Shown: positions 28,859 to 37,996, counted from the stretch's first letter. The stretch: 64,000 bases of DNA from Zobellia alginiliquefaciens (GCF_029323795.1 NZ_CP119758.1:3782001-3846000), one strand, 5' to 3'. The notes: generated by a model not told the origin, from the sequence alone. Numbers and translations are program-made.

Positions 28859-30862
28859 ATGAGAGATATAAAATATAGTATTAGGTTTCTTTTTTTGCTG
28901 CTGATTGTTGTTGGCTGTGAAGATGATGACGAGTACATAGCACCGAATACCTTTGTAGATGCAGCTTTTACCACTACATGGGGTACAGCGACAGTAAGAG
29001 ATATAGATATCAACAATTATGGGTCGTTTATGGACCTATCCAATGGAACCACAAAACACGAATGGACCATACCGGAAGGAACCTTTTTTCTGGAAGGGCC
29101 TCTACCCACCAGAGCAGATAGCTTTGAGTCTAATATTATTGAGGGTACGGGAAAGGTTTCGGATGAAAGAACGGTACATGTGTTGTTTACAAAAGGAGAT
29201 TCCCTAACTCCTATAAAACTCCATAATGAATATGAGGAATATACGGAGTTTGCTTTGCCCACGGGTTGGGATGCGGAAACCAACTCGGTAATTATAGATA
29301 CCTTAAAGACCGTGCAAAAAGGTTCGGCCTGGGTTTTGGATTACACCATTTTTATTGATGTTTATGATACTATCGTGGCAGATATGGAAATCAGGGACTT
29401 GGAAGGGAATACTATCGATTTTAAAAATCAAGCTGAAATAGATATTAAGTTTGGTGAGCAACTTATTTTTGAAGATTTAAGTCGCCAAAACAATACTTCT
29501 AGACCAACATCTACAATTTGGACTATTCATACCATAGAGGAGAATGAAGAAGACAAGGTGAATATTATAAATGTAAACGAAGAAAAAACTATTGATACGC
29601 TAACCTTTAACAAGCGTATTGGTAAGTTCAAAGGCCGCTTGGTTTCAAGAAGAGATAGGACCGAAACCGTTCAGGCAGACGACGAAACTTATGAGATACC
29701 CGTAGTTTTCAATGTGACCGCATTGGACGAAGCTCTAGAACAGTCTGGAGATGTAATTGAATTGGCGGATAATACTATTGAAGTGCCTTTAAGTTCTAAA
29801 TTGGTACCTCTTACAGAAGATGTTTCCACCAACTTTGTAGTTGAAGTAAATGGTACGGCTAGGTCTGTTACTTCTGTAGTACAGAGTCCTGAAGATGCCT
29901 CTGTACTTGTACTTAGCTTAGACACTCAATTAGAGGGTACTGATGCAGCTAATACGGTTACGGTTTCCTATGACGGTGGTAGTGCTACATTGCAATCTGT
30001 AGATGAACGTGTGCTGGAAGCTTTTAGTAGTGCTCCCGTTGAGGTGTATGTTCCCGTTCCTGTGAATAGGGTAGGAATGATTCAAAAAACTACTGAGGAC
30101 GATGTAATTTTGGTGGCTTTTGACCAACCGCTAGACCCAACTTCGGTTACTGCCTCTGCAGACGCTGCTATGGGCTTTTCGGTCATGGTGAACGGTGTTC
30201 CTTTAACAGTCGCCTCGGTTGAAGTGGATCCTGCAGATTCTACTCGTTTAAGAATGATACTGAACGAAGAGTTATATAGAGATGATGAGATTACCGTTTC
30301 CTATGCTGGTCCAGGCGATATTCGTTCTATTGGGGCTGGGGAATTAGTAGATTTTGGTCCTGATATGGTCATGGCGAATGAAGACAATATTTTAGGTGAC
30401 GTAGGTAATTATGAAAATCCGATTGATACGGATTGGTTAAATACGGGTTCTAATGGTGCGGGAGCAGCTGATATAATTGTGGCACCAACACCTGATGTCA
30501 TCTCTATGGTGGAGCCCACAGGAAACGTCATGCATTTGTCCGCTCCGGATGGGAACAAACCTAATACGGTTACCAGTGCAACCTTTCCGTTTGAAGCTGG
30601 TGTAGCATACAGGGTGAAATTCAAAAGGTATTTGGGCAGTACCACCACAACTACATTTGCCAAGCATTATTTTGGGAATCAGCAAATTGATGATTCTTGG
30701 AACGGTGCGGAAGACGTATTGGGAACTTGGCAGTTGGTTGAGTTCACTTTTACTGCAGATGCCACCTCAAACGGAACGGTAAGGATTCAACCCGTACCAG
30801 CAGGAATAAGTGATGTTTATTATGACGATTATATAATTCAAGTAGATGATAATCGGCCATAA
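28859..30862 (+). CDS. Multidomain surface glycan-binding lipoprotein
   Basis: This 667-residue lipoprotein (lipobox VVGC, Cys20) is the third gene of the susCD operon, 21 bp after susD. The N-terminal half resembles the PKD/DUF-type surface lipoproteins seen after SusD. Two tandem Ig-like domains of the SwmB type follow (about residues 290-390 and 395-490), each with the pattern of V-x-F/L-D-x-x-L-D and VTVSY. The last 160 residues look like a carbohydrate-binding jelly roll (FPFEAGVAYRVKFKRY, WQLVEFTFTAD, YYDDYIIQVD). It probably hands polysaccharide to SusD. No catalytic motif was seen. It is not a standard SusE or SusF, so it is left without a symbol. Confidence 0.7.
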   Translation: MRDIKYSIRFLFLLLIVVGCEDDDEYIAPNTFVDAAFTTTWGTATVRDIDINNYGSFMDLSNGTTKHEWTIPEGTFFLEGPLPTRADSFESNIIEGTGKVSDERTVHVLFTKGDSLTPIKLHNEYEEYTEFALPTGWDAETNSVIIDTLKTVQKGSAWVLDYTIFIDVYDTIVADMEIRDLEGNTIDFKNQAEIDIKFGEQLIFEDLSRQNNTSRPTSTIWTIHTIEENEEDKVNIINVNEEKTIDTLTFNKRIGKFKGRLVSRRDRTETVQADDETYEIPVVFNVTALDEALEQSGDVIELADNTIEVPLSSKLVPLTEDVSTNFVVEVNGTARSVTSVVQSPEDASVLVLSLDTQLEGTDAANTVTVSYDGGSATLQSVDERVLEAFSSAPVEVYVPVPVNRVGMIQKTTEDDVILVAFDQPLDPTSVTASADAAMGFSVMVNGVPLTVASVEVDPADSTRLRMILNEELYRDDEITVSYAGPGDIRSIGAGELVDFGPDMVMANEDNILGDVGNYENPIDTDWLNTGSNGAGAADIIVAPTPDVISMVEPTGNVMHLSAPDGNKPNTVTSATFPFEAGVAYRVKFKRYLGSTTTTTFAKHYFGNQQIDDSWNGAEDVLGTWQLVEFTFTADATSNGTVRIQPVPAGISDVYYDDYIIQVDDNRP

Positions 30863-30903
30863 ATAATTTTGAGTAGAGTTAGTAGTGTGTTAATTGTTTA
30901 GGT

Positions 30904-30939
30904 AAAACCGCTCTCTATGGAAACATAGGAGCGGTTTTT
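30904..30939 (+). terminator. Terminator of the susCD operon
   Basis: AAAACCGCTC (30904-30913) pairs with GAGCGGTTTT (30929-30938), and CTATG pairs with CATAG inside, separated by a GAAA tetraloop and one bulged T. A short T run follows. The rest of 30863-31197 is a 335-bp gap before a convergent sulfatase gene, with no other gene seen. Confidence 0.9.
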
Positions 30940-31197
30940 ATTTATCTATTATTCAAAGAAAAATGGATAGGCAACTGTTGCTATTAAAACGTTCTTGGCA
31001 AAATCCATTCATGACAGTGTAATAATTTACCGTATTTTTTGAAAGAATGAATCAGGGGTAAAATCAACCCTTAAAAGATTGGGGGAAACCAAATAAGCTC
31101 TTACCTCTTAACAATTTAAAACAGGCAGACCACTTATTTACTCTTGGGTTGCAAATTATTTCAATAGGACTAATTTTTATAATTACAAACCTTAGTT

Positions 31198-32877
31198 TTA
31201 CTTTGGTTCAATAATAACACCTCTTTCTCCTTCACTGTCTGCGGTATACCTAAGAACCTTTGGGAATTCAGTGCCTCTAGCATTGGTGATTTCTGTTTTC
31301 CACACCTTTCTCAACTCTTCTAATTTACTTTGGTTTGATGCATCCGAAGCTAAGTTGGTAGTTTCTTTTGGGTCTTTCTTTAGATTGAACAATTCTTCGT
31401 AAACAGCGGGTTCACCTTGCAAAGGGCCATCAGCAAAAGAACGGTACAACGCTATATCTGGATCATGGACTTTATAGAGCATGGCGCTCGTGTTGATGCC
31501 CATTTTTTTTGCTGTTTCAATCTTTTTTAATGCGGATAGATTTTCGTTTTTATAGTAACGAATGTATTTCCATTCATGGTCTTGAACCGATTCGCATCTT
31601 GGGTTTCCAAATTGAGTGGACCATAAATTTTCAGTGTAAAGGTAAGGGCGAACGGCATCTTCTTCTCCGGCTAATAATTGTGTCAAATTTTTGCCTTGGT
31701 AGCTATCCGGAATGGATATACCCGCCATGGTCATCATAGTGGGAGCAATATCTATGCTTTGTACCAAGGCATCCGAAGTTTTACCCCGCTTTGATTTTTT
31801 TGTGTTAGGGTCAAATATAATCATAGGGACGTGAGTGGTTTCCTCATAACACAAAGCTTTTCCGCCAAGTCCGAATTGTCCCATAAAAAGTCCGTGGTCC
31901 GAGGTGAAAACAATAACGGTATTTTTATCTATTTTTTGGTCCTTCAAGGTTTGTCTTAGTTGACCAATAAGTCGATCTATGCCTGTCATAGCCTCTAGTT
32001 GTCTTGTGTAGCGTTCTTTAAAACCTTCAGGTGTATCTACATAGTCATAGCCTGTCTGACGGTCTTCTGCATGATGGATTTCCTTAGGAAGTTTCGGGGT
32101 TTTAATATCTTTTCGAGCTACATAATTTTCTGGTAAAGGCAAGTTTTGGTCGCGATATAAGGTTTTGTATATCTCATCGTCACTCGCTCTCATTTCCATA
32201 GAGCCTGTTCCGTTCCCATGGGGAAGGTTAAAGCAAACGGAAAGCATAAAGGGCTTATTGGTTGGTCGGTTATCAATGAATTTTATTGCTCCACCTAGCT
32301 TCTGTTCGTTCGATAGAAAATCTTGAATACCTTCACCAACTACTTCTACTTGAGTATCGTTTATAGCGTCTTTAAAAATCTTGTGGCGGTCTTTAGGATA
32401 GAAACCTAAATGACCATGACCGGCATACCAGTAATCAAAGCTTTTTTCCATTACTCCGCTGTCGTATCCACCTTCGCCTACAGGTACATGGTTTTTACCT
32501 ACCCATCCCGTGTAATAGCCATTTTCTCTCATGACCATAGGGTAGGTGTTAGTCCAGCCTTCTTCTGACATGCTCGTACCCGAATTGAAATTTATACCGT
32601 GTTTCCTTTCAAACTGACTCGTAAGGATACTGGCTCTACTGGGCGTGCAAATGGCACTGGTAATATGGGCATTAGTAAAAAGTACACCGTCATTCGCCAA
32701 TTTATCTAGGTTCGGAGTCTGAACAATTGTGTTTCCTGTGCAGCCCATAAGACCATATTGCTGGTCATCCGTCAATATGAATATAAAGTTCGGATTATCC
32801 TGGGCGTAGCCTGTAGTTATTGAGGTTACGTAAATAAAAAGCAGTGTGAAAATTGATTTTATAGCTGTCCGGTTCAT
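31198..32877 (-). CDS. S1-family sulfatase (CTPSR)
   Basis: This 559-residue protein has a signal peptide ending GYAQ. NFIFILTDDQQYGLMGC gives the metal-binding Asp pair, and C-T-P-S-R-A-S-I-L-T-S-Q holds formylglycine Cys77. FTSDHGLFMGQFGLGGKALCYEETTHVPM supplies the second metal site and its neighbours. It is the last gene of a four-gene minus-strand operon and converges with the susCD operon. It is longer than the sulfatase upstream and carries a different middle segment, so it belongs to a different S1 subfamily and probably removes a different sulfate. Confidence 0.9.
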   Translation of the reverse strand: MNRTAIKSIFTLLFIYVTSITTGYAQDNPNFIFILTDDQQYGLMGCTGNTIVQTPNLDKLANDGVLFTNAHITSAICTPSRASILTSQFERKHGINFNSGTSMSEEGWTNTYPMVMRENGYYTGWVGKNHVPVGEGGYDSGVMEKSFDYWYAGHGHLGFYPKDRHKIFKDAINDTQVEVVGEGIQDFLSNEQKLGGAIKFIDNRPTNKPFMLSVCFNLPHGNGTGSMEMRASDDEIYKTLYRDQNLPLPENYVARKDIKTPKLPKEIHHAEDRQTGYDYVDTPEGFKERYTRQLEAMTGIDRLIGQLRQTLKDQKIDKNTVIVFTSDHGLFMGQFGLGGKALCYEETTHVPMIIFDPNTKKSKRGKTSDALVQSIDIAPTMMTMAGISIPDSYQGKNLTQLLAGEEDAVRPYLYTENLWSTQFGNPRCESVQDHEWKYIRYYKNENLSALKKIETAKKMGINTSAMLYKVHDPDIALYRSFADGPLQGEPAVYEELFNLKKDPKETTNLASDASNQSKLEELRKVWKTEITNARGTEFPKVLRYTADSEGERGVIIEPK

Positions 32878-32905
32878 ATTATAATTGCATTTTTATTAGT
32901 ATTAT

Positions 32906-34300
32906 TTATTTACCCGTAGTACCCTGGGCTTTTTTGCGCATGCCCTGCAATGCTTTTTCTTCTTTGATTACATTTTCTTGGTGGGGGTCGAACCAGCCCG
33001 GAACTAGGTTTTTAGCATCCCAGGCGGTATAAGCTTTTTCTAATTCTGCAATTACTTCAGGATGTTTATCTGCTATATCCGTTCGTTCCCAAGGGTCGTT
33101 TTTCAGATTAAAAAGTAGGGTTTTAGCTTTGTATGCGCTTTTGTAGAGTTTGTAATCTCCCATTCGGACGGCATATTCAAAACCTCCCACCGATCGCCAG
33201 AACAACTTTTCATGTGGAGTGTCCGTTTTTCCTTCTAAAATGTAGGGTAGAAGGGTAGTACCGTCTAATTGGTTTTCCTTTTTTACGTTTCCTCCAGCTG
33301 CTTCTAGAAAGGTAGGGAAGAGGTCTAATGAACTAATGGGTTTCTCATAACGCTGACCGCCCTTCAATTTATTGGGCCATGTCATAAAGAAGGGAACTTT
33401 TATTCCCCCTTCGAACAACATGCCCTTATGACCACGAAAAGGTCTGTTGTCCGCATGCTGCGTGCGTCCGCCATTATCACTTAGAAATACTAGAATTGTA
33501 TTTTCTTTCATACCATTGACAATTAGTGTTGAGTCTATTCTGCCTACGTTTGCATCTAAGGCATTTACCATAGCGGCATAAATACTTCGTCCACCATATT
33601 CAATATGCTTTGTGTTCTCTAAATATTGTTTTGTAGCATGGTCAGGTGCGTGTGGGGCATTATAGGCCAAATACATAAAGAAGGGTTTATCATCTTTTTT
33701 GTTGATAAAGTCTATGGCTTCATCCGTAAAGTCATCCGTAAGGTACCGTAGTTCATTTTCAGGAACCGGTATGCCATTTCTTACAACAGTTTTTATTGGC
33801 CCACTAGGTTTGCCCCAATAGTTCATTCCGCCACCGGCAAAACCGAACCAATGGTCAAAACCTTGATGCGGGGGGTGCAGGTTGGCATGGTCGCCCAGAT
33901 GCCATTTACCAATGGCGCTGGTACGATAGCCCTGTTCCTTTAAGGCTTCGGGAATCATTTTTTCAGAAAGAGGAGTGCCTACCGTATCATCGTTTTCGGC
34001 TTCGTAAGGCATGTTACAATCGTGTCCGAAACGGGCTTGGTAACGACCTGTTAAAAGTCCGGCACGGGAAGGGCTGCAATAGGGATGAGAAACGTATCCG
34101 TTCTCAAAGATTACACCCTCAGAGGCAATCCGGTCTAGGTTGGGAGTAGGAATATCCGTTGCACCATTAAAGCCAACGTCTGCCCAGCCCTGATCATCCG
34201 TTAAGACTACTATAATGTTCGGTTTTTGTTGTTGAGCTCTGCTCGGCAGGGTTGTCATAAAACCTATAGCAAATATGAATAAGAGTTTGATGTTCTTCAT
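32906..34300 (-). CDS. S1-family sulfatase (CSPSR)
   Basis: This 464-residue protein starts at ATG 34300 with a signal peptide ending PSRAQ. Metal-binding NIIVVLTDDQGWAD, the formylglycine motif C-S-P-S-R-A-G-L-L-T-G-R (Cys75), AIGKWHLGDH and LSDNGGR are all present, which is the arylsulfatase-A-like group. The compact length matches this group. It ends with a Lys/Gln-rich tail (KALQGMRKKAQGTTGK). It is 15 bp downstream of GH29 and 28 bp upstream of the other sulfatase, so a GH29 and two sulfatases are made together, as expected for removal of sulfated alpha-linked units. Confidence 0.92.
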   Translation of the reverse strand: MKNIKLLFIFAIGFMTTLPSRAQQQKPNIIVVLTDDQGWADVGFNGATDIPTPNLDRIASEGVIFENGYVSHPYCSPSRAGLLTGRYQARFGHDCNMPYEAENDDTVGTPLSEKMIPEALKEQGYRTSAIGKWHLGDHANLHPPHQGFDHWFGFAGGGMNYWGKPSGPIKTVVRNGIPVPENELRYLTDDFTDEAIDFINKKDDKPFFMYLAYNAPHAPDHATKQYLENTKHIEYGGRSIYAAMVNALDANVGRIDSTLIVNGMKENTILVFLSDNGGRTQHADNRPFRGHKGMLFEGGIKVPFFMTWPNKLKGGQRYEKPISSLDLFPTFLEAAGGNVKKENQLDGTTLLPYILEGKTDTPHEKLFWRSVGGFEYAVRMGDYKLYKSAYKAKTLLFNLKNDPWERTDIADKHPEVIAELEKAYTAWDAKNLVPGWFDPHQENVIKEEKALQGMRKKAQGTTGK

Positions 34301-34315
34301 TTATGGTGTTCTTTT

Positions 34316-35824
34316 TTATTTTAAAGTGATTTTATAGACTAAAGCGGCTTCAGCTTCAGCGGGCATTTTTTTTGGAGCGATAACTGTAAGTCCTTCTGCG
34401 GTTTTTTTCCATTTTATTTTTTGTTTACTTCCTAAGACCGAGACGGATTTAATTTCCATGTTTTCTGCTTTGTTGGCAAAAGCGGTCAATACGGATTCTT
34501 TGTTCTCGGCTGGCCATCCCAATTGAATGGCGTAGACTGTTTTACTATTGGTGGTATACCGTATATCTTTTGCGTTCAGGTCGTATAAACCAGCTTTTAT
34601 AGCTCCGTAGTCGTTCCACTCGTCTTCTGGGTTTCGTTTCATTTGGGTGGGTCCCTGGCCATATTCCACAAAAGGACGTGTGTTGTAAATAGCCTCTCCA
34701 TATAGTTTGAGCCAAGCGCCAATACCTTTCATGGCTTCGGCTTGTTCTTGGGGAATAACGCCTTCGGCCATTGGAGCCGCAGCTAAAATCATTACCCCGT
34801 TTTTACTGACAACCTCGGCCAATATGCGTATGGCTTTTTTGGGGTCCAAAGCAGTGCGTTTGTTTTTGTTATATCCCCACGAACTACCTAATTGAAAGTC
34901 GGTTACCCAAACTTCTGGAGCAATGTCTTCTACAGTGGCTCTTTCTAGATTGACCACGGCTAAATCCGTTGGGAAAAACGACCCTTTGGTGTTTACCACT
35001 ACCTCTTTGTTCAGTTCGGCCGCTTCATTGAAGTAATTGGCCAAAAATTGCTTGCGATAGTCTTCCTTTACATAACCCTGCGCAAAATCCATCCAAATAT
35101 AATCCGGAGAATAGGCATTGATTACTTCATTAAGTTTTCCCAACCAGATATCACATTCTTCTTGGTACGTGGTATTTCCATATAGAATACGGTATTTTTC
35201 ATCTTGCGGAACTTCGGGGTTTTCATAAGTAACCGAGTGCGAACTTACCGGACGAAGGAAACTATTCTCCTTTTTAGGATAAAAAAGCATATGAAATCCG
35301 TGGTGAAAAGTGGTCATAAACTTTAAGTCACGTTTTTTTACTTCTTCGCTAATTTGTTGTACCACGTCAATACCAGGACCTTTATCAAATGAGTTCCAAG
35401 GATTCACATCACTTTTCCAGAGTGAAAATCCATCGTGGTGTTCGGCAATGGTTCCTATGAATTTTGCCCCCATGTTTTCAAACATATCCACCCATCGTTT
35501 TGCCGAGAATTTTTCAGCTTTCCATTGTGGTATAAAGTCGTGATAATCTACATCTCTCCCATAAGTTTTTGTATGGTAATCGTAAACATCCTTTCCCCAG
35601 GTTTTTTGGCGGTCATGTTCGTACATGAAACGCCCGTACCACTCATTTCCATTGGCAGGAACGTTGTATACGCCCCAATGAAAATAGACACCCAACTTTG
35701 CATCTGCAAACCATTCAGGTGTAGCTTTATGTTGTTTAAGGCTATTCCATTCCGGTTTAAATTTTTCTTGGGCAGAAACGGCATAGGTGAAGATTAATAG
35801 GAATACTGTAGAGAGATTTTTCAT
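34316..35824 (-). CDS. GH29 alpha-L-fucosidase/galactosidase family
   Basis: This 502-residue protein has a signal peptide with cleavage near A18|Q19 (YAVSAQ). GH29 landmarks are DAKLGVYFHWGVYNVP, EWYGRFMYE, intact E-H-H-D-G-F (about 128-133), FHHGFHM, and the nucleophile region PDYIWMDFAQG with Asp246. A complete C-terminal beta-sandwich follows SSWGYN and VSKNGVMILAAAP. It is clearly related to the other two GH29 genes but has insertions (KKENSFLRPVSSHSVTY) that set it apart. It is a secreted, soluble form rather than a lipoprotein. Three GH29 copies in one locus suggest different linkages or sulfation contexts. Confidence 0.9.
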   Translation of the reverse strand: MKNLSTVFLLIFTYAVSAQEKFKPEWNSLKQHKATPEWFADAKLGVYFHWGVYNVPANGNEWYGRFMYEHDRQKTWGKDVYDYHTKTYGRDVDYHDFIPQWKAEKFSAKRWVDMFENMGAKFIGTIAEHHDGFSLWKSDVNPWNSFDKGPGIDVVQQISEEVKKRDLKFMTTFHHGFHMLFYPKKENSFLRPVSSHSVTYENPEVPQDEKYRILYGNTTYQEECDIWLGKLNEVINAYSPDYIWMDFAQGYVKEDYRKQFLANYFNEAAELNKEVVVNTKGSFFPTDLAVVNLERATVEDIAPEVWVTDFQLGSSWGYNKNKRTALDPKKAIRILAEVVSKNGVMILAAAPMAEGVIPQEQAEAMKGIGAWLKLYGEAIYNTRPFVEYGQGPTQMKRNPEDEWNDYGAIKAGLYDLNAKDIRYTTNSKTVYAIQLGWPAENKESVLTAFANKAENMEIKSVSVLGSKQKIKWKKTAEGLTVIAPKKMPAEAEAALVYKITLK

Positions 35825-35849
35825 TTAATATGGGAAGGGTTAATGAAAT

Positions 35850-36596
35850 TTATTGAGGGTATTGTTCAATTTCTTGTATCTTAATATTTCTGTAGATAAT
35901 CTCGGCACCTTCAGCTTGTAGGGCTATATTCCCTTTTTCCAAAGGATTGCCCTCGGAATCTAAAAAGTCTTTCAGCTCGTTAACAAGATGGCCGTTTTCA
36001 AAGAATTTGGCGCTTTCGGAACCTCTAACCTCCACACGTACCTTGTTCCAACCCTCTACTTCATGGTTGGCATATTTATCGCCTTCTATGTATGTCTTCT
36101 TACCGTTGGATTGTAGAAATATTTCAGAACCGTCTTTTTGGAACCAAGTTACTTGTGGTCCTTTTATGACCCGGAGGTCACCCGTATCGCCTTCTTGAAT
36201 TTGGCATTCTAAACAGGTAGGCCAGATTACCTTTTCTCCTTGTACATGAAAAACGATACCGGCATCTCTTTTGGCTTCGAGACGGGGAGCAAATTTGCGC
36301 TCCCCCCACTTATATTCGAGTTCCAAGTTAAAATGACTGTACTCCTTGGTTGTGGTAATCATACCAAAGGGAGCTTTTTCTCCCTTCCAATCATAGAGTA
36401 CCTCTATTTTATTCTTTTTTATTTCGAATAATTTTTGATTGGAGGGTAACTCATTTGGAGTGATGGTGTAACTGGAACCGAGTTCGTTCTTTGGAAATGG
36501 GTTGGTCCATTTTACCCCAGGTTCTTGAGCTGAAAGAGATAACAGGGCACTAGAAAAAAGTGTCCACGTTAAAATAGAAGCGATTTTAATTTTCAT
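35850..36596 (-). CDS. DUF1080 family secreted protein
   Basis: This 248-residue protein has a signal peptide (ending LSLSAQ) and a concanavalin-like beta-sandwich typical of DUF1080 (3-keto-disaccharide hydrolase family): FEIKKNKIEVLYDW, HFNLELEYKWGERKFAPR, DAGIVFHVQGE, CLECQIQEGDTGDL, WNKVRVEVRG and FENGHLVNEL in order. Members bind or hydrolyse modified sugars. It is the first gene of the operon continuing into GH29 and two sulfatases, starting 104 bp from a perfect palindrome. The three Cys residues (in W-P-T-C-L-E-C) are not universal in the family. Catalysis here is not demonstrated. Confidence 0.8.
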   Translation of the reverse strand: MKIKIASILTWTLFSSALLSLSAQEPGVKWTNPFPKNELGSSYTITPNELPSNQKLFEIKKNKIEVLYDWKGEKAPFGMITTTKEYSHFNLELEYKWGERKFAPRLEAKRDAGIVFHVQGEKVIWPTCLECQIQEGDTGDLRVIKGPQVTWFQKDGSEIFLQSNGKKTYIEGDKYANHEVEGWNKVRVEVRGSESAKFFENGHLVNELKDFLDSEGNPLEKGNIALQAEGAEIIYRNIKIQEIEQYPQ

Positions 36597-36699
36597 TTGG
36601 TAAGGTCTAGTAACACGGTGGCAAATTCTAAAAATAATGTCTGTTGATGGGCGACGAACATTTTTTATTCTACCACATATGTTTATTCTTAACCAATTT

Positions 36700-36715
36700 C
36701 GGCATAATTATGCCG
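36700..36715. promoter_or_regulatory. Perfect palindrome, candidate operator
   Basis: CGGCATAATTATGCCG is a perfect 16-bp palindrome in the 162-bp gap (about 36597-36758) upstream of the DUF1080-GH29-sulfatase operon. No T-tract follows it on either strand, so it is not a terminator. It resembles an operator for a dimeric regulator of the LacI/GntR type; no such gene lies beside it. Confidence 0.5.
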
Positions 36716-36758
36716 CTGTGTAGACCAAATGGAAAAAGTCTCTAAAAATAAAACCGTT

Positions 36759-37361
36759 TTAATCGTAAATACGAATAACTTCGCCGTTGCCTTTTCCGTT
36801 TACGCTCCTTATGTAAGCGTTAACTACTTTGTTCATTGGAATAGGGTTGTGACCCGGAAAGAAATCCTTATATTTCTCATAAGCGTCCTCTACCATACCC
36901 AATGACACCGCATTTACTCTAATTCCGCTTTCTATTTCTAAGGCAACTGCCTGAATAAAACTATGAATACCACCGTTTACCATTGCCGCACTGGTGGTCA
37001 TAGCTACGGGGTCATCCGCAAGAATACCTGTGGAGAGTGTTATAGAGCCTTTTTGGGTAAGGTAGTTCTGACCAATTCGTACCAAGTTGACCTGCCCCAT
37101 TAATTTACTGTTCAAACCAACATGAAAATCGTCTTCCGTAAGGTCATTGAAATTGGCCCATTTTGCTTCGCCGGCAATACAGACTATGGCATCTAATTTT
37201 CCAGTTTGCTCTAACATTTTGGTTATAGAGGCAGTATCCTCAATATCTACAAGGACATCGCCTTTTGTTCTACCTGCAATTATAACCTGGTTATGTTGGG
37301 CAAAATGAGCGGTTACTTTTTTACCTATGGTTCCGTGTCCGCCAATAATTAAGATTTTCAT
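36759..37361 (-). CDS. SDR-like protein lacking the Y-x-x-x-K motif
   Basis: The ATG at 37361 gives 200 residues (a TTG at 37367 would add two). The N-terminal Rossmann motif is G-G-H-G-T-I-G, followed by the Asn-Ala-Gly-like V-C-I-A-G-E and the active-site Ser in TLSTG. Where other short-chain dehydrogenases have Y-x-x-x-K, this protein reads M-T-T-S-A-A-M-V-N-G-G. The catalytic Tyr and Lys are thus missing, though NAG and GMVED loops remain. Small SDR-like proteins of about 200 residues of this kind are known but not functionally defined. It ends the thiD-ArsR-membrane protein-SDR run of genes on the minus strand. Confidence 0.75.
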   Translation of the reverse strand: MKILIIGGHGTIGKKVTAHFAQHNQVIIAGRTKGDVLVDIEDTASITKMLEQTGKLDAIVCIAGEAKWANFNDLTEDDFHVGLNSKLMGQVNLVRIGQNYLTQKGSITLSTGILADDPVAMTTSAAMVNGGIHSFIQAVALEIESGIRVNAVSLGMVEDAYEKYKDFFPGHNPIPMNKVVNAYIRSVNGKGNGEVIRIYD

Positions 37362-37372
37362 GTGCAATGTTT

Positions 37373-37642
37373 TTAGGTCAAACGTTTTCTATTATTCTGT
37401 TTTGGTCCTTTCTTTCGGGTTTTATAAATAGTAAGCGTAGCTATAATACTCCACAACATATTAGATACAAATGGGGGTATGGCACTGTAGTAATAACAGT
37501 TCGTCGCAATTAATAATCCACCAAGCAGGTTAAGGTACTTGCTGTAGCCTATAAATTTTTGGTTCTCCATCATGGTGATGGCATAGGCCAGGATAATGAG
37601 CCCCGAGCCCATCCATCCAAAAATATCAATAAGGAGTTTCAT
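37373..37642 (-). CDS. Small membrane protein, CBU_0592-like
   Basis: This 89-residue protein has three hydrophobic segments (about residues 6-24, 35-50 and 55-75) and a basic tail (KTRKKGPKQNNRKRLT). The layout and motifs such as GWMGSGLIILAYA and YLNLLGGLLIATNCYYY fit the CBU_0592-type domain. The function is unknown. It lies 11 bp upstream of the SDR-like gene and 45 bp downstream of the ArsR gene, so it is likely controlled with them. Confidence 0.65.
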   Translation of the reverse strand: MKLLIDIFGWMGSGLIILAYAITMMENQKFIGYSKYLNLLGGLLIATNCYYYSAIPPFVSNMLWSIIATLTIYKTRKKGPKQNNRKRLT

Positions 37643-37687
37643 TTCAAATTGTAATATCTATATATGTCGATTTGTATTAATAAATTT

Positions 37688-37990
37688 TTATAATAAGAAT
37701 TTTGCAAATTCCGTAATTATAGCTTCGTTTCTTTTAAAATAAGACCATTTTCCATGACGGGTCATAATCAATAGACCACATTTTTCCATGTTGGTCAAAT
37801 AATTGGAAATGGTTGATTGAGATAGTTTAGATTTCTCGAATATATAGGTAGCACAGACCCCATCATTAAAATGGTCTATGCTTACATGTGGCGGAAAGTT
37901 ATTTTCAGGTTCCCTGAGCCACTCCATTATTTGCATTCGGGTTTTATTTGATAAACATTTACTTATTTCAACCGCTTCTTTTAAATTCAT
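37688..37990 (-). CDS. ArsR-family winged-helix transcription regulator
   Basis: The ATG at 37990 gives 100 residues and starts with MNLKEAVEISKCLSNKTRMQIMEWL, the classic first helices of ArsR proteins. The reading helix is SKLSQSTISNYLTNMEKCGLL, followed by the wing TRHGKWSYFKRN. Cysteines are present at three or more places (SKCLSN, GVCATY, EKCGLL) but no standard CxC metal site was recognised. It sits in a run of minus-strand genes and has phased repeats just before its start. It probably represses itself and the genes downstream. A start at 38035 would add 15 residues and seems less likely. Confidence 0.85.
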   Translation of the reverse strand: MNLKEAVEISKCLSNKTRMQIMEWLREPENNFPPHVSIDHFNDGVCATYIFEKSKLSQSTISNYLTNMEKCGLLIMTRHGKWSYFKRNEAIITEFAKFLL

Positions 37991-37996
37991 ATATGC

